This document shows, one piece after another, positions 1 to 11,925 of a stretch of 64,000 nucleotides of DNA. The notes under the pieces are model-generated. The model had not been told where the DNA came from. It searched no databases and was given only the letters and a program-made list of their open reading frames with translations. The DNA comes from Eonycteris spelaea (Eukaryota; Chordata; Mammalia; Chiroptera; Pteropodidae): assembly GCA_003508835.1 (NCBI GenBank), contig PUFA01000313.1, forward strand, positions 62,001-126,000, written 5' to 3'. A program made the translations under genes and the position numbers. Positions within the stretch are counted from its first letter, which is position 1; every line of letters starts with the position of its first letter.

Positions 1-474
1 TTAAGTTCTTCAATTAAAAGGCATAAAGTGGCCAGATGGATTAGAAAAAATAAGACCAGCTATATGCTGCCTAAAAGAGAGTGACTTCAGACAGAGGCTC
101 AAATTGAAGGATGTTAAAATATATTCCATGTAAATGGAAACCAAAAGAGAGCAGAGGTAGCTATATTTATATCAGACAAAATAGACTTTAACTCAAAAGT
201 TGTAACAAGAGACAAAGAAAGTCATTATATTGATGGAAAAAGGTCAATTCATCTAGGGGATATAACAATCGTAAATATATATGTACCCAACATCGAAGCA
301 CCAAAATATATTAAGCAAATACTAACAGAAATGAAGGGAGAAATAGATAATACAATAAGACTAGGGGACTTAGTAGCCAACTTTCCACAATGGATAGATC
401 ATCCAGACAGAAAATCAATAAGGAAATGCTGGACTTGAGCTACACTCTATTTCAAATAAGACTAACAGATAGAA

Positions 475-513
475 ATGATAGATAGATGATAGATAGATAG
501 ATATAGATAGATG
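475..513. repeat. (GATA)n microsatellite
   Basis: Imperfect GATA/GATAGATG tetranucleotide run inside the L1 ORF2 remnant, replacing L1 sequence at that point. Confidence 0.85.
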
Positions 514-1068
514 TTAAGTAGATAAACATTCCATGCAATAGTGGCAGAATACGTATTCTATTCAAGCACAAGAGGAATATTTTCCAGTAGAGATCATGTA
601 TTATGTCACAAAACAAGTCTTAGCAAATATATGAAGGTAAATCATACCAAGTATCTTTTCCAACCATAATGGTGCAAAATGAGAAGTCAATAATAGGAGA
701 AAAACTGTGGATATTAAGTATGTGGATATTAAACAACATATTCCTGAAAAACCAATGGGTCAAACAAGAAATCAAAGAGGAAAAAGTTTTGATACTAATG
801 AAAATGAGAATACAACATATAAAAATCTATGAGATGTGAAGGCAGTTCTAAGATATTTATAGCAATAAACACCTACATTAAGAAAAAAGAAGGACCTCAA
901 ATAACCTAACTTGATACCTCAATGAGCTAGAAAAAGATAAACTAAGGTGAGACTATGCAGAAGGAAGGAAGATTAGAGCAAAGATAAATGAAATGGAAAC
1001 CAGAAATACAATAGAAAAAGTTCAATGAAATCCTGCTATTTGTCACAACATGGATGTAGCTTACAGGA

Positions 1069-1094
1069 AAAAACAAAACAAAACAAAACAAAAC
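1069..1094. repeat. (CAAAA)n simple repeat
   Basis: Five-base A-rich tandem repeat at the point where the L1 jumps from ORF2 to the 3' region. It may mark the deletion joint. Confidence 0.8.
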
Positions 1095-1719
1095 TAAGTA
1101 TCTGTCAAGGTAAGCAGATAAAGAAAATATGATATGTGATGGAATATGTAATATATAAAGAAATATCATTTAGCCATGAGAAAAGAAATTCTGCCATTTG
1201 CAGCAATATGGATGAACCTTGACAGCATTATGCTAAGTGAGATAAGTCAAACAGAGAAAGACAAATACTGTAGGATCTTACCTGTATGTGGAATCTAAAA
1301 AACCCAAACTCAGAAACAGTAGAGAAGTAGTTGCCAGAGCCTGGGGGTAAGGGAAATTGGAAGATGTCTGTCAAAGGGTAAGATAAATATGTTCTAGAGA
1401 TCTAATATTCATCGTGGTGACTACTGTTAACAATATTATATATTTGAAAGTCGCTAAGAGAATAAATCTTAAATGTTCTTACCACATGCACACACACAAA
1501 CACACATACACACCTACATACACACGAAAGGTAATTACATGAGGTGATGAAGGTGTTAACTAATCCTATCATGGTAATTATTTAGCGCTAAATATACGTA
1601 TCAAATCATCCTATTGTACACTTTAAACTTACATGATATGTGTCAATTATATCTCAATAAAGCTGGAACAAAAAAGAGAAGTCAGTGATGGTAGTATACT
1701 TTTATGTTGGTGGTATGAA

Positions 1720-2035
1720 TTAGTATACTTTTTTGGAATGTAAGTTAGCAATATTAATTAAGCAATAAAATATACATGCCCTTTGACCCAGTAATTCTTT
1801 TACTAGAAATGTAAACTAAGTGAATGATCCAAAATAAAAAGAAAATATTCTAAGTCCAACTATGTGAATCACTACATCATTTGTAACAGGAAAAAAAGTG
1901 GGTAAGTAAATTATAGTGTATCTATACTGAATATTTTGCAGTTATTAAATATGATGATTAATAAAATTTTTGGCACAAAGTCTCATAATGTAGAAAGTTT
2001 TACATATGAACGTACTCACTAACATTTTAATGACA
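1720..2035 (+). mobile_element. Ancient L1 (L1ME-like) 3' fragment
   Basis: Contains CCCTTTGACCCAGTAATTCT followed by a decayed copy of the segment typical of old L1 3' ends, ending near ACATATGAACGTACTCAC. It is more diverged than the L1 to its left and has no coding potential. Confidence 0.6.
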
Positions 2036-2069
2036 TTTAATAAGTTCTAATTTCAGCACATGAAAAATA

Positions 2070-3165
2070 TTTTCTCTTCCCTACCCCCATTTTAACCATC
2101 CCTAAGCAAAATTTATTCCCCCTCTGTTTTTTATAATGACTAATGTTATTACTATCTACTCAGGCACATAAGCTAGAGACCTGAAAATTATTTTCAACTC
2201 CCCTGTCCTTGTCATCCCCATAGTCAATCAATCATCTCCACTTTCTGACATGCATTTTTTTTTCTTTGTGACTAGGTCACTGTCTCTCAACAGGCCTTTA
2301 AAACTAGGTTGTTGTTTTGTTTGGTTTTCTATCTAGGTTTTCTCTCTCCAAATTTTGAACATTCTCACTGCCAATCTTTGTCCCAAAATAGAAATTTGAT
2401 TATGTTATTCTCTGGTTCAAAATTCTTCAGTGACTTCTCATCCCCTGTAATAGATTTTCATAGTACATGATTCTAATCTCTGCACAATTTGACCCAAATG
2501 TAAGAGCATGATGGAGCTGGCCCACACCAAGTTTCAGGAGCCCAATAGGAGCATCTCTTCTCAATTCTGTGTTCACTGACGTATGTTGGAAGCTGGAAAT
2601 TGGCCATGGTGACAGTATTTATACCACATAAACTGGCAAATCATACATATCAGGGCTTTCTGTAGAACCGGGTGTTAATTTATCAGCATGCCATTGCCCC
2701 AATCAATTTTCTCAGGTTTAGTTTTCATTATGCTTCCCCAGTGAAACTTCCTCTTTGGTTATTCCACTCTCCATTCCATTACCTTACTCTCCCAATTCTT
2801 GGCCTTTGTTCAATCTGTTCATTTTGTCAGGAACATACTCTTCCTACCCCTGGTTCTTACCTGTCTATGAAAATCCTACTTATCCTTAAGACCCAACTCA
2901 AATCTTCATCTTATAAGTATTCCATTCCCCAACCACCAACCTGAAGTATATCTCTCCCCCTAGACGCCAGAGCCCTTTTTCCTCTGACAAAAACAGGTAC
3001 AATTGTTTGTTTTATTTGGTGCTTCATTGTGCATGTAGCTGCTTTTATTACAAATGTGTGACTATTTGGATAGCTGAGAGAGTTTTGTATTCATCTTGCT
3101 TTTTCCTCCATAGAACTCAACAGAATGCTTTGTACCATAGAAAGGGATTAATAATAATTATGATA
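2070..3165 (+). mobile_element. L2 LINE, ORF2 C-terminus and 3' end
   Basis: Runs in L2 sense order: a segment ending the reverse-transcriptase ORF (CCCCTGTCCTTGTCATCCCC), then ATTCTCTGGTTCAAAATTCT, the AAGACCCAACTCAAATCTTC block, and a decayed terminal part near AACAGAATGCTTTGTACCAT. These match the remembered L2 3' kilobase at low identity. Short open frames here (for example 2672-2944) are chance frames in the dead element. Confidence 0.75.
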
Positions 3166-3192
3166 ATAATAATAATTATTATTATTATTTAA
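3145..3192. repeat. (ATA/ATT)n simple repeat at the L2 tail
   Basis: Run of ATA then ATT triplets immediately after the L2 3' end. L2 elements end in short tandem repeats rather than poly(A), so this may be an expanded L2 terminus. Confidence 0.8.
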
Positions 3193-3865
3193 ATGGTCTG
3201 AAAAGCATGACTTATGATCTTATCATGATGCAAACGTTTGAAAACCTTCCAAATGATAAAGAAAAAAGGGATATAATGATTGAAAACAAAACAAATATTC
3301 CTTTCTTAAAACACTATACTGATCATTTTCTTATAGATTCAAGTATTTTTTCCAATCTCCTTGATGCAATGTGATATTAAATATTTTTAGTGACCTTGCT
3401 AAAGAATTATTTATATCAAAATATTTTTCATAAGCAATTTGGCATTTATCCTGGCTTATATAATTCATTTATGTCCCCCTTCCATTTTAGTTATTATTGA
3501 CATCTGCATGATATTTAAACAATTTAGACTTATCATTATTCATTTTTCTACTCATTATCTTTGTCAGTTGGTCAATCAGCAGGCTTCTCTTTTATCATAG
3601 TGACAGCTTCAGAAGTACAGAAAATTGATTTATAAATGGGTTACCAATGCATTGGCCTTTGGACTCAAGTACTTTATCCACTTGGAAGTATGCACTGTGC
3701 AGTTTTTAATGGAAAATAATTTTAATTACATTTTTCTCATTGCAAAATCGATAGGTTCTCATTAACTAAAAAGCAAAGATGCAGATAAGCAAAATGAAGC
3801 AAAAGAAATGACGTACTATTCCATCCGCCCAGAGGTAAATACAACTGTTGTATATCCTTTCCCTT
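3193..3865. other. Unassigned AT-rich sequence
   Basis: No gene, convincing repeat or structured motif recognised. The last ~170 bases (3700-3865) vaguely resemble old L1 3'-UTR sequence, but too weakly to call. Confidence 0.5.
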
Positions 3866-3869
3866 TATA

Positions 3870-5255
3870 TGCATTTATTCACTCGTTCATTTGTCATTAG
3901 TTTCATCATCTATCAAATATTTATGTGCCAAGAACATTTATCGGTCTTGGAGATAGACAAATGAACAAAACAGACAAATCACCTGCACTGTTGAAAACTA
4001 AAGTCTGGAGATTAATATACACAATAAATAAATTATGCATATATTTACAAACATTAGATAGTTTCTAAGTGATAAGAAGACTAATGGGAGTAAAGGAAGA
4101 GAAAATAGGTTTATAAGTGTTATATAATGTGGTCAAATAAGGCCTATCTGTGAGGGTGACATCTAAGCAGAGATCTGAATAAAGAGAGAGAGAAGGCCAT
4201 GTAGATATCTGAGAGGAAGAGTACTGTAAGCAGAGAGAAGATCATGTAAATGCAAACAGGTAAAAATGAACTTGTTACTTTTAAGGAAAAATAAAGTCAA
4301 AGGTGTTTGAAGCATAGTGATTGAAGGAGTGACCAATTAGAAATGAAGTCTGGAATATACTTGGCACCAGAATTTGTAGTGCCCCATCTGCCATTTTAAG
4401 GACTTTTGGATTTTAAGTATTAATGGGAAGACATTACAGAGTTTTAAATGGGCATAGGACATAATCTGATATATATTTTTAAAGAGATCAGTTCAGTTGC
4501 TGTGTAGTCCAAAGAGAGGCAGACTTGAAAGCAGGGTGATGAGCTGTCTCTGGACACCTTTTGAGAGTTGAGCTGACAGAATTTGATAACTGATTGGGTA
4601 TGGAATATGAGACATGAAAGGGATGTCAAAGATAAATGATTTTGTTCAGAGCAATTGGTAAAACAAAGTTGCTATTGGAAGAGAGCAGTTTTGAGTGAGA
4701 AAATCCTGAATTTGAATTTTGGACACGTTAAGTTTATGATGCTTATTAGACATTCAAATGAAAATGTTACCTAGATAGTTGGATACAGAGGCACAAAGTC
4801 GAGTGGACTTGTACGAGCTAAAAATAAAAATTTGAGAATCATCAGTGAAAGGGTAGAATATAAATTCATAGGACTGGGTGACCTCACCTAGGGAGGGGGA
4901 ATAACTACAGATGAGAATTTGTCATGAGGTGAGCCTTGGGACACTCCAATATTTAGAGATCTAAAAGAAGTGAGAAGAAATTTTTAAAAAAGACTGAAGG
5001 AGTGGTGACGAAATAAGAAAGAACAAGTGGATTTGCTGTCCTATAAGCCAGTGAAAAAAAATATTTTAACAAAGAAGTAATCAACTCTATCAAAAGGATT
5101 TAGATTGGCAAATGGATTTGGCAGTTACGGAACTCACTGGTGAAAAAGTCAAGATCATTTTGGAGTTAGTTTAGATTTTTGCCATGCTATATTTAAACGT
5201 GATGTGATTAGATATAGTGGGTAGATATGTGAGAGTTGTGCAATTTTGTCACTTG
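3870..5255 (-). mobile_element. L2 LINE, antisense, ~1.4 kb
   Basis: On the + strand this reads from the L2 3' end inward: ATTTATGTGCCAAGAACATT, ATGAACAAAACAGACAAATC, GACATCTAAGCAGAGATCTG, GAATTTTGGACACGTTAAGT, and a block ending GAGCCTTGGGACACTCCAAT that reads on the minus strand as part of the L2 ORF2 C-terminal half. It is one of the longest continuous L2 copies in the window. All frames are broken. Confidence 0.8.
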
Positions 5256-5314
5256 CTTCAGTAGGGTTGGACAAGTCTACGTGGTATGCTCTAGACATGT
5301 TTAAAAACAGAAAT

Positions 5315-5566
5315 GACTTCATTTCATTTAGTAAATATTGGCATCTGCTATGGGCCATATACTCTTCTGGGTGCTGGAGGTGGACAGATGCAGGTAAAGT
5401 GAAAAGTCTTAATGTAAGGAACTCATATCCTAATGGGGAGAGACAATCAACAAACTAAATAAGTAAAGTATATGGTATGTCAAGTGGCAATAATTGTTAT
5501 GGAGATAAATGAAACGGGAAAGGGGCACAGTGTATGCTAGTGGTGGAGGAGGAGAGGTGGTAATTT
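5315..5566 (-). mobile_element. L2 LINE 3' end, antisense, left half of a split copy
   Basis: TTTAGTAAATATTGGCATCT through CATATCCTAATGGGGAGAGA matches the reversed L2 3' end a second time. The copy stops abruptly at 5566 where an antisense L1 begins, and resumes in the next L2 coordinates at about 8650. Confidence 0.7.
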
Positions 5567-7149
5567 TTGTCCAGCTTTATTGAGGTACATTTGACAAATA
5601 ACATTGTAATATATTTAAATAAAGGGTACAATGTGTTGATTTGATATATGCATATGTTGTGAAAGAGTTCTCACAATGAAGTTAATGAACATATCTATCA
5701 CCTCATATAGTTACCTTAGTGTGTGTGAGAATGCTTAAGATCTACTCACTAAGCAGATTGTAACTGTTTTCTCTGATAATAATGAAACTTCTACAGCTTT
5801 ACTCTGATTAGTATTTGTATGGTATATATTTTCCCATATTTTTGTTTTTATTCTATCTGTGTCTTTATATTTAAAGTGAGTTTCTCATATATAGCACATT
5901 TTGTGGTCTTGCTTTATTATCCATTAAGACAAGCTGATTTTTATTCATGTTTACATCATTCAAATTTAGTGTAATTATTGGTAGGTTTGGATTTAAACCT
6001 ACTGTTTATTTTCTATTTGTCCCATTTTTTGTTTCATTTTTTCTCTTTCCTTGTTTTTTCTTGGACAATTTCTTATGATTCCATTTTCTCTCCACTATTG
6101 GCTTATTAGTTCCTATTCTCTATTTAAAAAAATTGGGGAGGTGTTGCTTAAAAGTTACAACATAACATTTTTAACTTATTACTTTCTACCTTTAAATTAT
6201 AGTATGTTACTTCAAGTATTATGAAAGAACCTAATAATAGTATATTTCCATTGTCTACCATCCCGTTTGTTGGTGTTGGTTTTATCATAAATTTTATTTT
6301 AAACCCCACAATACATTATTACCATTTTTGTTTTAAATAGTTATATTTTAGTATGATTTTTTAAATGGGAGAAAAGTATGTTTTATATTTATTATACATT
6401 TAGTATTTTAGAGGCCCTTTCTTCCTTTGTGTAGATATAAATTTTTATATGGTATCATTTTTCTTTAGCCTAAAGAACCTCCTTGAACATTTCTTATAAT
6501 ACAAATATACTGGTGATGAATTCTGCCACTGAAAATGAGAAACAAAAAATAAAGACACTAAAAATGTCTTTGCTTCATTTTTGAAACATAATTTTGTTAG
6601 ATAAATATTCTAGGTTGACAATTTTTTTTCTAAAGATGTTGCTCTACTTTCTCCTGTCTTCATAATTTCTGATAAGTATATTGCCACTCTTCTCTGTGTT
6701 CCTCTGTTTGTAATAAGTCATTTAACTCTGGCTGTTTTTAAAATTTCTCTTTATTACTGGTTTCAGTAATTTGATTATAATGTTCCTTGGCGTGGCTTTC
6801 TTTAGGGTTATTTTCCTTGGAGTTTGTTATATTTCTTAGATCTGTGAATTTATAGTTTTCCTCAAATTTAGAATAATTACAGCCTTTATCATAGCTTGAT
6901 ATTATCTCACAGTTCACTAGTGCTCTGTTCATATTTATCTTTCATTCTTTTTTTTCTCCTTAGTTTGGCTAAATTTGATTTCTATGTCTTCAAGCTCACT
7001 GATAGTTTCTTCTGCAAATTCTAACTTGCTAATAATCATATCCAATGTAATTTTCATTTCAGATATATTTCATCTCTGCAAGCTTGATTTAACACTTTTT
7101 TCTCTCCTCATCAGGTTCCTATTTTTGCATACTTTCTTGAGCATATGAA

Positions 7150-7198
7150 GCATGTATACATATGTGTGTATGTATGTATGTATATATGTATGTATATC
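7150..7198. repeat. (TATG)n microsatellite
   Basis: Imperfect TATG/TGTATA run within the antisense L1 block. Confidence 0.75.
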
Positions 7199-7466
7199 AG
7201 TTGTTCTGACATCTCTCTCTGCTAGTTCTATCATCTCTGTTATTTCTGTATTTGTTTCTATTGGTTGATATATTTTTCTTATTATTGTGATGGGTCATGT
7301 TTTCTTATTTCTTTGCACACTTGGGAAATTTTATCTTTTTGGATACTAGAATTTGTTGCAATTTAAAAATAGTCTTGGATTTTAGTCTGGCTTGCATTTT
7401 ACTTACTTGGAATCAATAAGATCCTTTCAAACTTGATTTTAACTTTGTTGCATGTACTTCATAGCA

Positions 7467-7520
7467 ATTTTGTTTATTTATTTATTTTATTTATTATTTA
7501 CTTATTTATTTTTATTTTTT
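7467..7520. repeat. (TTTA)n low-complexity tract
   Basis: Imperfect TTTA tetranucleotide run; it also marks a probable joint between two L1-derived segments. Confidence 0.8.
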
Positions 7521-8649
7521 AGCATATTGATGGTGAGATTTATTTATATTGTTGCATGTATCAGCATATAAAGATCTGGGAAGAAGGAGGGTTAAACAGT
7601 ATTCCATTATATACTACAATCTGTTGAATAGACACACCAACATGGACCACTTCCAGACTTGACTATTATTAATGAGACTGTTATGAACATTCATGTCCAA
7701 GTCTTTCTGTGTAAAGTAAGTCCTTATTCTTATAAAAATAGCTAGAAGAGGTATGGTAAATGTGTACATAACAAAACTATTTTTTACATGGCTCTGCTAT
7801 TTTACACTACAGCAGAAGTGTATTGTCATCATTCAACTTGCTGTACACATCCTTACTAATGCCTGGTATTTTTAGCTTTTCAAATTTTAGCCATTCTTGT
7901 GACTCTGTAACAGTATCTTATGTGGGTTTTAATTTTTATTTTTCTAATGACTAATGATAATTGAGTACTTTTCATGTGTTTATTGGCCATTGTTTTTTGT
8001 TTTGTGATTTCTGTTCATACGTTTTCCACTTTTTATTGGGCAGCTTCTTATCATTGAGTTATAGGAGATCATTTATATCTGGAAATAGTTCTGCTTCCTT
8101 TTTAGGCACTATTTCACTCACTCATTCACATTTCTCTACTTCTTTGATCACTTTATCTGTGGGAAGATAGATGACATATTATGAAGCCACTTCATAGCAA
8201 TTTTTAATCTAGAGCTAATCTAGTCTCACTGCTAAGATGATACCATCCTGTGGATTCAACCCCATGACCCATACAGTACAAATTCTTTCTCCTTTGATTT
8301 TTATGTGCATAATCTTTTCCAAGATGTATGTGAACTTCAGTAACTGCTCTGTCTACTCCTTTCTGCTAGTCCTGTTCAAGAACTCAGGTAATCTTCTGTC
8401 ATGCATATATGGATCATTACTAAGCCAAAGACTTAAGGGTTCCTTCCCCTCTGCTTTATTCCAGAGACATTTCATTTAATTTGTGCAGCTCCTTATTCTC
8501 TAGTAATATGTTTCACAAAATTTTACCCCCTTGGTCTTCTTGGTTTCTATTTATATCTTCTTAGCTCAACAAAACTACAGGCTCTGATTGGGTTCCCCCT
8601 CCCTGAGATGCAGTCTAGAAACTGCTCCCAGGAAATAAGCTGGTGAAAA

Positions 8650-8895
8650 AATGGTGCTTAGATTTTTAAAATCTCTCTCTGGCTGCTGTGGAGGAAAGGG
8701 AGCAGCAGTGAGACCAATTAGGAAGCTATTATGAAAAGTCCAGGCTGTATAAGATGATGGCTTAGACCTGGGTTGCAGTAGTGGAGGTTGAGAGGACTGG
8801 TCACAATTTAGATATACATTGAAAGTGGAGAAGATAGAATTTCCTTACAGAGTAAGTATGAATTATGAGAGACAGAGAGGAGTGAAGAATGATTA
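8650..8895 (-). mobile_element. L2 LINE, antisense, right half of the split copy
   Basis: ATCTCTCTCTGGCTGCTGTG, then AAGTCCAGGCTGTATAAGAT, follow on in L2 coordinates from the piece ending at 5566. This shows the L1 block landed inside a pre-existing L2. Confidence 0.7.
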
Positions 8896-9290
8896 AATTT
8901 TTATTAACATTTTTTTCTGATTTATTTCATTACTATTAGTTTACTTAGGTTTGCTAGCTTTTTAAAACTTTGGTCACTTATTTTCTTAGAAAATTTTCTA
9001 TTTGATTGTGATTTTCAAATGTGTTAGCATAGACTTATAAATACTTTACTTTCTCAAATCTCTATCTCTGTAAATATACCTACTTTTTAATTTTAAAATG
9101 TGTAATGGGTTTTTCTCTGTCTTATAGTCTCAACTGCATTATCGGGGATGTGGCTGTTTTAACTCACATCTGTCACATAGTATTTAAAGGTTATTAAATA
9201 CTTTTAATAAATAACTTTAAAAAGTTATTAAATACTAAATCAGGAGTCATGATGTAGAAAACTCCATCATAGTTCTGTAGTCATTAAAAT
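8896..9290. other. AT-rich sequence, possibly L1-derived antisense
   Basis: TTTATTTCATTACTATTAGT and nearby T-rich text faintly recall antisense L1 ORF2, but identity is too low to assign. A local direct repeat of TTATTAAATACTTTTAATAA-like units lies near 9188-9240. No gene seen. Confidence 0.35.
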
Positions 9291-9530
9291 TACGCCCTTT
9301 GAATATATAGATTCCATTTTTTTACATATAAATCTTTGATCCATAATTTATTTGGTACAAAGATTACTGACTTTACTTTTCCCAGATGACTATCCAGTCT
9401 TTTATTTACTGGTTAAAAATGTTCCCTTTACTTTATGTTAAATTTTAAAACATGTTTGGTTCTATTTATGGACTCTTTTTTCTAAGGAACTGGATTTGTT
9501 TCCCTTACAGTAAAATCTTTTTTAAATTAG
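9291..9530 (-). mobile_element. L1 ORF2 remnant, antisense
   Basis: TAAATCTTTGATCCATAATT and GACTATCCAGTCTTTTATTT match the reversed C-terminal half of L1 ORF2. It is short and without an open frame. Confidence 0.6.
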
Positions 9531-9572
9531 ATTTATTGGGGTGACGTTGGTTAATAAAATTATAGATTCATT
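9531..9572 (-). mobile_element. Extreme 3' terminus of a bat-type L1, antisense
   Basis: TTTATTGGGGTGACGTTGGT followed by TAATAAAATTATAG is the reverse of the young L1 3' terminus seen sense at 45105-45130. Only about 40 bases remain, so this is a severely 5'-truncated insertion or a broken end. Confidence 0.65.
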
Positions 9573-9599
9573 CTAGAAGTATTTTTGAGCTGACTCTAT

Positions 9600-9845
9600 A
9601 TCCAGAATTTTGGAAGAGAAAGGCAACAAAAACAAAGATCTTGCATTTGTATAGCACTTTGTAGTTCATACAATGAACATTTACATTATTTTCTTTGATT
9701 ATCTTAACTACACCATGAAGAAAACATTTCCTCAGTGTTTTACAAGGTAAAAACTGAGACTCAAAATGGCAAATTCCTTTGTCTAATGTTATTTCTAGTA
9801 TATGGCAAAACCTATACTTTTTCCACCAATAATATTCTGCTTTCT
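9600..9845 (-). mobile_element. MIR-family SINE, antisense
   Basis: ATTTGTATAGCACTTTGTAG, then a decayed GTAAAAACTGAGACTCAAAA block, match a reversed MIR (MIR3/MIRc-like). A 114-codon minus-strand frame over 9568-9912 is a chance frame across this SINE and the neighbouring CTG run. Confidence 0.65.
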
Positions 9846-9866
9846 GTATAAGGCAGTATATATATG

Positions 9867-9903
9867 CTGCTGTTGCTGCTGCTGCTGCTAATGATGATGT
9901 GTG
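9867..9903. repeat. (CTG)n and (ATG)n trinucleotide run
   Basis: About seven CTG/TTG units followed by ATGATGATGTG. Short and interrupted, in non-coding sequence. Confidence 0.8.
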
Positions 9904-9905
9904 TG

Positions 9906-11267
9906 TATGCACATGTAGATTTTTGTGGTTATTTATAGTTTTCTTGTGTTTGTGCTATGAATTGGGATTATGGTTTATAGATCCACAGTAAGGATTAAAG
10001 TAAAAGGTCTAAGATGCCATATAAAATAATTTTCATGTATCAAATGTCCTGAAATTTCTACTCTGTTTTTTATATTAAAAAAACTTACCTACTATAAAAA
10101 GCTTTTGAATATTAAATTTCTAATTAAGCATAATGAAGCTATTTGTCATGAAGTCAGAGTAATTTGAAATAATTGTTTAAACCATTGTACACCTCTGCTT
10201 TATATGTGTTTATTTCCCAATGGACCAAATAGCCCATGGGGATATTTGTGAGTGAAATAAAAATAATAGACATTGTTTTGAAGCATATTAGAGTAAAATA
10301 TGATTTCAATGACAGAGAACAGTGTCAAAAAAGAAAAGGAGAGAAGGAAAGACCCACTCAATTTTTACCAGTGCCATATATTCATTCATTTTTACTGAGT
10401 ATTGGAAAATAGTGATCTTGGCACATGATTGGGTCTCATATATTCACATATGTAGTAATGAATCAGAATTTGAAAAACGCTTTTTGAAAAAGTACCTTTT
10501 AATATATATAGCATTCTCATATCCTAAGGCACAGTTTGTTTTCCATGCTTTTTTTCAGGTTGTTGCAGTACAAAATTTCCACATATGACTAATTCAATAG
10601 CAATTTTAATTTATGGGAAAAAATGCTATGTAACAGGTGGATACTGCTCCCTAGTCAGCCATCTCATAGAGACTTTTTATACTATCAGAAGACATCAAAC
10701 AATAAAATAATTTTACTCTATTTTGGAAAAGACACATAACATCCTTAAATCTGTGAGTCAAGAGAATACAGTTGCAGAGCAGAAAACAGTGTACAGAAAT
10801 TCTCATATATTCTCTTTCCCAATTGGAGGCTCTTTCCAAAAGTAAAACACATGACCCTCATTTCACATTGTGCCATGTACATGTAGCTTATGTTTAGTTA
10901 CATGTAGAGAGCAAAACGACCTAAAATTCTTTGTATTCTATACAAAGAATCACTGAGGTCCTTTTAATAGAAAATCTTTGCTTGCTTTGTTTATAAATCT
11001 CCAGGACTGTAAAGAAGACTTACTCACTTATATAGTCAGTAGCTGGAAGCGAGTATATTGTGTGAACCTATGAGGAGAGGATTATTTTCATGATGATGGG
11101 CATCACACTACATGAACTATTTTAACTGAGATGGCTATGTTGTGTTAGATCAATGGTAGGGAATAGTCAGCCTCACTAGTACCATTTCACAGCTGGAGTG
11201 ATGATGGTGGGTGATAGTTCTTAGAAATATTTGGTTAGGCTAATTTCTATTATAAATAGATTCCTGT

Positions 11268-11268
<1 letters not shown>
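9906..11268. other. Unassigned sequence
   Basis: About 1.3 kb with no repeat I can name and no gene. Open frames at 10322-10588 (+) and 10651-10839 (-) are 62-88 codons, lack recognisable domains and are not supported. A 12-base direct repeat, TTTGTATTCTAT then TACAAAGAATCA, forms a small inverted repeat near 10930-10952. Confidence 0.4.

Positions 11269-11270
<2 letters not shown>

Positions 11271-11310
<40 letters not shown>
11271..11310. repeat. (CA)20 microsatellite
   Basis: Perfect dinucleotide run, followed by CGCACA. Long enough to be polymorphic and a possible Z-DNA former. Confidence 0.95.
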
Positions 11311-11312
<2 letters not shown>

Positions 11313-11316
<4 letters not shown>

Positions 11317-11814
11317 TCACTTTTTAAAAAAAATCCCGTTTACTTAGTCCTGCATGTGCTTTTTGCCAATAGTTTTACCAGCTGGCCTGTGGGAGATGTT
11401 TGCAAAAATGTTTGTATTTCTCTTCTGTCCCCTCCAAACTTTTGTTTCACCATAATAATGAAGGGGGGAAATGTTAACATTTTCCAAAGGTTTACCATTT
11501 TGAAGAAAAATACAAAAGCTTAACTAATGAGGGTTCACTTTCTGGGAAGTAGCCAAATGCAAACAGATGTTCAGCTTTTGTGAATTGACATTTTTTTTGT
11601 TTGTTTTGGAGCTTGATGCTACTTAGAAGAATACATTTTGCTTTTAGACATGGATTGATTCGTAGCATCAGAATTCTGCATTATGAAAGGGACTATTAAG
11701 CCGCCATATCCTGGCTTATCCAAAAGGTGATACACTTCCTGATGTTTGAGATTTTAGGAACAAAACTATATGTCCTCCCATGACTATAGATATAGAGCAA
11801 CCTTACACAAGAGT
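11313..11814. other. Unassigned repeat-poor sequence
   Basis: No named repeat. AAGCCGCCATATC at about 11698-11710 resembles a YY1 site on the minus strand (ATGGCGGC core) and keeps a CpG in a CpG-poor region. Function is inference only. Confidence 0.35.
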
Positions 11815-11925
11815 ACTAGATCCTGCTCCCTTGTCACTAATTCCTTGTGTGACCACAGGTAAGCATCTTCCCTCTCTAGGCCTTAGTTTCCTGTGTGTGT
11901 TAAAATAGATACTGTCTAAATTATG
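11815..11925 (+). mobile_element. MIR SINE core
   Basis: TTGTGTGACCACAGGTAAGC and TCTAGGCCTTAGTTTCCTGT match the MIR core and 3' segment (tgtgaccttgggcaag, cctcagtttcctc), in sense. Confidence 0.75.

Larger units (their letters stand above)
1..1680 (+). mobile_element. L1 LINE remnant, 3' end intact, internally deleted
   Basis: Bases 1 to about 1060 read as decayed L1 ORF2, covering the endonuclease and early reverse-transcriptase region; recognisable blocks include GATATAACAATCGTAAATAT, ATGGATAGATCATCCAGACA and CCTACATTAAGAAAAAAGAA. From about 1110 the sequence jumps to the L1 3' region (GGATGAACCTTGACAGCATT, then TATATCTCAATAAAGCTGGA) and ends in an A-rich tail near 1671-1680. The second half of ORF2 is therefore missing, with the junction near an (AAAAC)n stretch. 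All frames carry stops, so it cannot encode an active protein. It probably extends left beyond the window. It belongs to the older mammalian L1 groups (L1MA/MB-like), inferred from memory. Confidence 0.85.
5567..8645 (-). mobile_element. Composite ancient L1 block, antisense, inserted in L2
   Basis: The left end (CCAGCTTTATTGAGGTACAT through CACCTCATATAGTTACC) is a reversed L1 3' end. Then come long T-rich segments typical of the antisense of old mammalian L1s: GTAATTATTGGTAGGTTTGG, AGATAAATATTCTAGGTTGA, TTTGATTATAATGTTCCTTG. A second L1-3'-like stretch at about 7520-8160 suggests more than one insertion. The right part (8160-8645, including CTGTGGATTCAACCCCATGA) is less certain. No ORF longer than 80 codons is present. 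The exact subfamily is not determinable here. Confidence 0.65.

Noticed and set aside
9568..9912. 114-codon minus-strand frame with a polyalanine/serine start
   Set aside because: The alanine run is the CTG/GCT microsatellite and the rest is a reversed MIR. No coding signature.
10928..10955. Inverted repeat TTTGTATTC..TACAAAGAATC as a hairpin RNA or transposon end
   Set aside because: Arms are short and imperfect, with no flanking duplication or wider pairing; common by chance in AT-rich sequence.
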